Source: an uncultured Lysobacteraceae bacterium (GTDB lineage Bacteria > Pseudomonadota > Gammaproteobacteria > Xanthomonadales > Xanthomonadaceae). Taken from it: a stretch of 16,233 bases of DNA. The translations under genes and the position numbers were made by a program. The notes beneath the pieces are model-generated. The model was not told the origin of the DNA. It worked only from the letters and a program-made list of their open reading frames with translations, and made no database searches. The DNA is taken from NCBI GenBank assembly GCA_946482565.1, contig CAMLSB010000028.1:1-16233 (forward strand). The letters run 5' to 3'. Shown here piece after piece: positions 14,960 to 16,233 of the stretch. How positions within the stretch are numbered: position 1 is the first letter of the stretch; every line of letters starts with the position of its first letter.

Positions 14960-14965
14960 ATTGTA
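14960..14965 (-). promoter_or_regulatory. Candidate -10 box of arfB (possibly leaderless)
   Basis: On the minus strand TACAAT, five of six matches to the sigma-70 -10 consensus, ends 6 bases before the arfB ATG. Transcription would begin at or within a base or two of the start codon, in keeping with the missing ribosome site. The -35 region falls in the GGGAATGGGG repeat and has no good match. Confidence 0.4.
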
Positions 14966-14980
14966 GCGAGGCTGGGAAGA

Positions 14981-15048
14981 GGGAATGGGGAAGAGGGAAT
15001 GGGGACGCAAGGACTCCGCGCGTCCCCATTCCCCATTCCCTATTCCCC
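14981..15048. repeat. GGGAATGGGG-type intergenic inverted repeat
   Basis: The left arm has two 14-bp direct units, each starting GGGAATGGGGA (14981-14994 and 14995-15008). The right arm (15020-15048) carries CCCCATT units in opposite orientation. The inner stem is perfect: GGGAATGGGGACGC (14995-15008) pairs with 15020-15033 around an 11-base loop. Short arrays built on this motif are, to my knowledge, common between genes of Lysobacter/Stenotrophomonas-type genomes. The right arm overlaps the end of truC, whose stop codon TAG (15040-15042) is part of the repeat. The hairpin could terminate truC transcription but has no T-tract. Confidence 0.8.
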
Positions 15049-15750
15049 GCTCCTCCCGAACAGCGCCAGCGCCTTGGCGAATTCGGCGTCCGGGGGCGCG
15101 ATCGCCTCGATGCGTTCGCCGGTGCGCGGATGATCGAACGCGAGGCGCCGCGCGTGCAGCAGCATGCGGTGGATGCCCATCTCGCGGAAGGCACGGTTGT
15201 GGCGGCCGTCCCCGTGGCTGCTGTCGCCGGCGAGATGGTGGAACGCGTGCTTGAGGTGGCGCCGGATCTGCCGGAACCGGCCGGTGCGCGGATGCGCGCA
15301 CAGCCACGCGTAGCGCGAGGTCTCGAAGCCTGCGGAGGGAATCGGCAACTCGCAGGTGGCGAGCACCTCGAAGTCGGTGATCGCGGGCTTCTTCACCGGC
15401 TTGCCCGGGCCGCCGTCGAGCGGATGGTCGATGGTGAAGCGCGGTTCCGCGGGCCAGCCGCGGCAGATCGCCCAGTAGTCTTTTTCGATGTTGCGCGTGG
15501 CCTCCGGTGCCATGAACGCGCGGCCCAGCGCGGACGCCGTCTCGCGATCGAAGGCGAGCAGCAGGCAGCCGCTCGTCGCGCGATCGAGACGATGGACCAG
15601 GAACACCTGTCGCCCGAACTGCTCGCGCAGGCGGTCGGCGGCGAAGTCGGTTTCGCCGCGCGCGAGCGCGCTGTCGTGGACCATCAGGCCCGCGGGCTTG
15701 TCGACGACCGCGAGGAATTCGTCCTCGAACAGGACGGGCAATGCACTCAT
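15040..15750 (-). CDS. truC: tRNA pseudouridine(65) synthase TruC
   Basis: A 236-residue pseudouridine synthase of the RluA family, expected to convert U65 of certain tRNAs to pseudouridine. VVDKPAGLMVH (15-25) is the N-terminal family motif. HRLDRATSG (53-61) holds catalytic Asp56. The C-terminal signature GRFRQIRRHLKH, then GDSSHGDGRHNR, distinguishes TruC from RluC/RluD, which also carry an S4 domain missing here. The length is a little under that of E. coli TruC (about 260). ATG 15748-15750 begins right after the ubiB stop with a 10-bp gap, so the two genes are almost surely cotranscribed; the ribosome site is weak. The last two codons and the stop lie inside the GGGAATGGGG repeat. Confidence 0.9.
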   Translation of the reverse strand: MSALPVLFEDEFLAVVDKPAGLMVHDSALARGETDFAADRLREQFGRQVFLVHRLDRATSGCLLLAFDRETASALGRAFMAPEATRNIEKDYWAICRGWPAEPRFTIDHPLDGGPGKPVKKPAITDFEVLATCELPIPSAGFETSRYAWLCAHPRTGRFRQIRRHLKHAFHHLAGDSSHGDGRHNRAFREMGIHRMLLHARRLAFDHPRTGERIEAIAPPDAEFAKALALFGRSGE

Positions 15751-15760
15751 CGCGCCGGAC

Positions 15761-16233
15761 TCAGCGCAACGCGTAGAGCACGGCGAGCGCGATCAGCGCG
15801 CCGATGCCGAGGATCGCCGCCACGATGCGCCCCTGCGCCTCGCGCACCGCGCGCGCGAGTTCCGCCAGGTCGCGCGAGCGCATGTTCAGCTCGTGGCGGC
15901 CCTCCACCTGCTGCTGCAGCCAGGCGTGCAGCAGGCCCGGCATCTCCGGCGCGCGCGTCACCAGCTCCGGCAGGCGCTTGCGGAACTCGCGCAACAGGCG
16001 GCGCGGGCTGTAGCGTTCGGCCAGGATCTTCTCCAGCACCGGTTTCGCCACCGCCCAGATGTCGATCTGCGGATCGAGCTGGCGGCCGACGCCCTCGATG
16101 TTGAGCAGCGTCTTCTGCAGCAGGATCAGCTGCGGCTGGATCGTCAGCTCGTAGCGCTGCGCGGTGCGGAACAGTTTGAGCAGCACCTCGCCCAGCGAGA
16201 TCTCGCTCAGCGGCCGGGTGAAGTACGGCTCGC
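15761..16233 (-). CDS. ubiB: UbiB, atypical kinase/ATPase of ubiquinone synthesis, C-terminal part
   Basis: The 3' portion of a minus-strand gene whose start lies beyond the right edge. The frame is open to the last base: the outermost codons read [21 protein letters not shown], so the GTG at 16186 is an internal valine. The sequence [23 protein letters not shown] is a hallmark of the UbiB C-terminal half. The protein ends in a hydrophobic membrane anchor ([22 protein letters not shown]), matching the C-terminal helices that hold UbiB in the inner membrane. UbiB belongs to the ABC1/ADCK protein-kinase-like family and supports the ubiquinone biosynthesis complex. The kinase core is outside the window. 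Its TGA (15761-15763) is 10 bp from the truC start. Confidence 0.93.
   Translation of the reverse strand, partial: EPYFTRPLSEISLGEVLLKLFRTAQRYELTIQPQLILLQKTLLNIEGVGRQLDPQIDIWAVAKPVLEKILAERYSPRRLLREFRKRLPELVTRAPEMPGLLHAWLQQQVEGRHELNMRSRDLAELARAVREAQGRIVAAILGIGALIALAVLYALR

Overview
The window looks like a chromosomal segment of a high-GC gammaproteobacterium of the Xanthomonadaceae (Lysobacter/Luteimonas/Xanthomonas group). This rests on very strong G/C preference at third codon positions, a FecI-FecR-TonB receptor set with an N-terminal STN domain, GGGAATGGGG-type intergenic repeats, and above all a three-gene peptide-maturation cassette that I know mainly from this family. No rRNA, tRNA, insertion sequence, CRISPR array or gene-free stretch over 300 bases was seen. 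The genus is inference; no search was run.

Layout. Bases 1-1343 (+) are the 3' part of a K+/H+ antiporter gene (cvrA/nhaP2 type). Bases 1416-5736 hold the cassette: a SagB-like FMN dehydrogenase (-), a 95-residue precursor-like peptide with a nitrile-hydratase-leader-like sequence (+), and a class III cyclase-like protein with one membrane helix and a large TPR domain (-). The peptide gene points the other way from its two partners: it diverges from the dehydrogenase and converges on the cyclase. Just upstream of the cyclase, in the same orientation with a 23-bp gap, lies a cNMP-binding/GGDEF diguanylate cyclase (5760-6794, -).

Bases 6909-8903 (-) encode an exported fusion of a cyanophycinase-like serine peptidase with an isoaspartyl peptidase/asparaginase. 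Together the two halves could take beta-aspartyl-linked polymers or peptides to free amino acids. Divergent from it is a complete cell-surface signalling set: FecI-like sigma factor (9008-9580), FecR-like anti-sigma factor (9558-10610, overlapping) and STN-containing TonB-dependent receptor (10699-13821). A perfect 13-bp hairpin closes this unit.

The remainder is a minus-strand housekeeping block read from the right edge: ubiB (3' part), truC, arfB and a PlsC-type acyltransferase. A GGGAATGGGG inverted repeat sits between truC and arfB and supplies the truC stop codon.

The most interesting region is 1416-6794. The dehydrogenase, peptide and cyclase match family names that to my knowledge exist as 'putative peptide modification system' models without a known product. 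Here the set is joined to a cyclic-nucleotide-binding diguanylate cyclase, suggesting a peptide-maturation and nucleotide-signalling module. The cyclase active site looks degenerate by eye, and the peptide has only one cysteine, so ordinary azole formation is unlikely.
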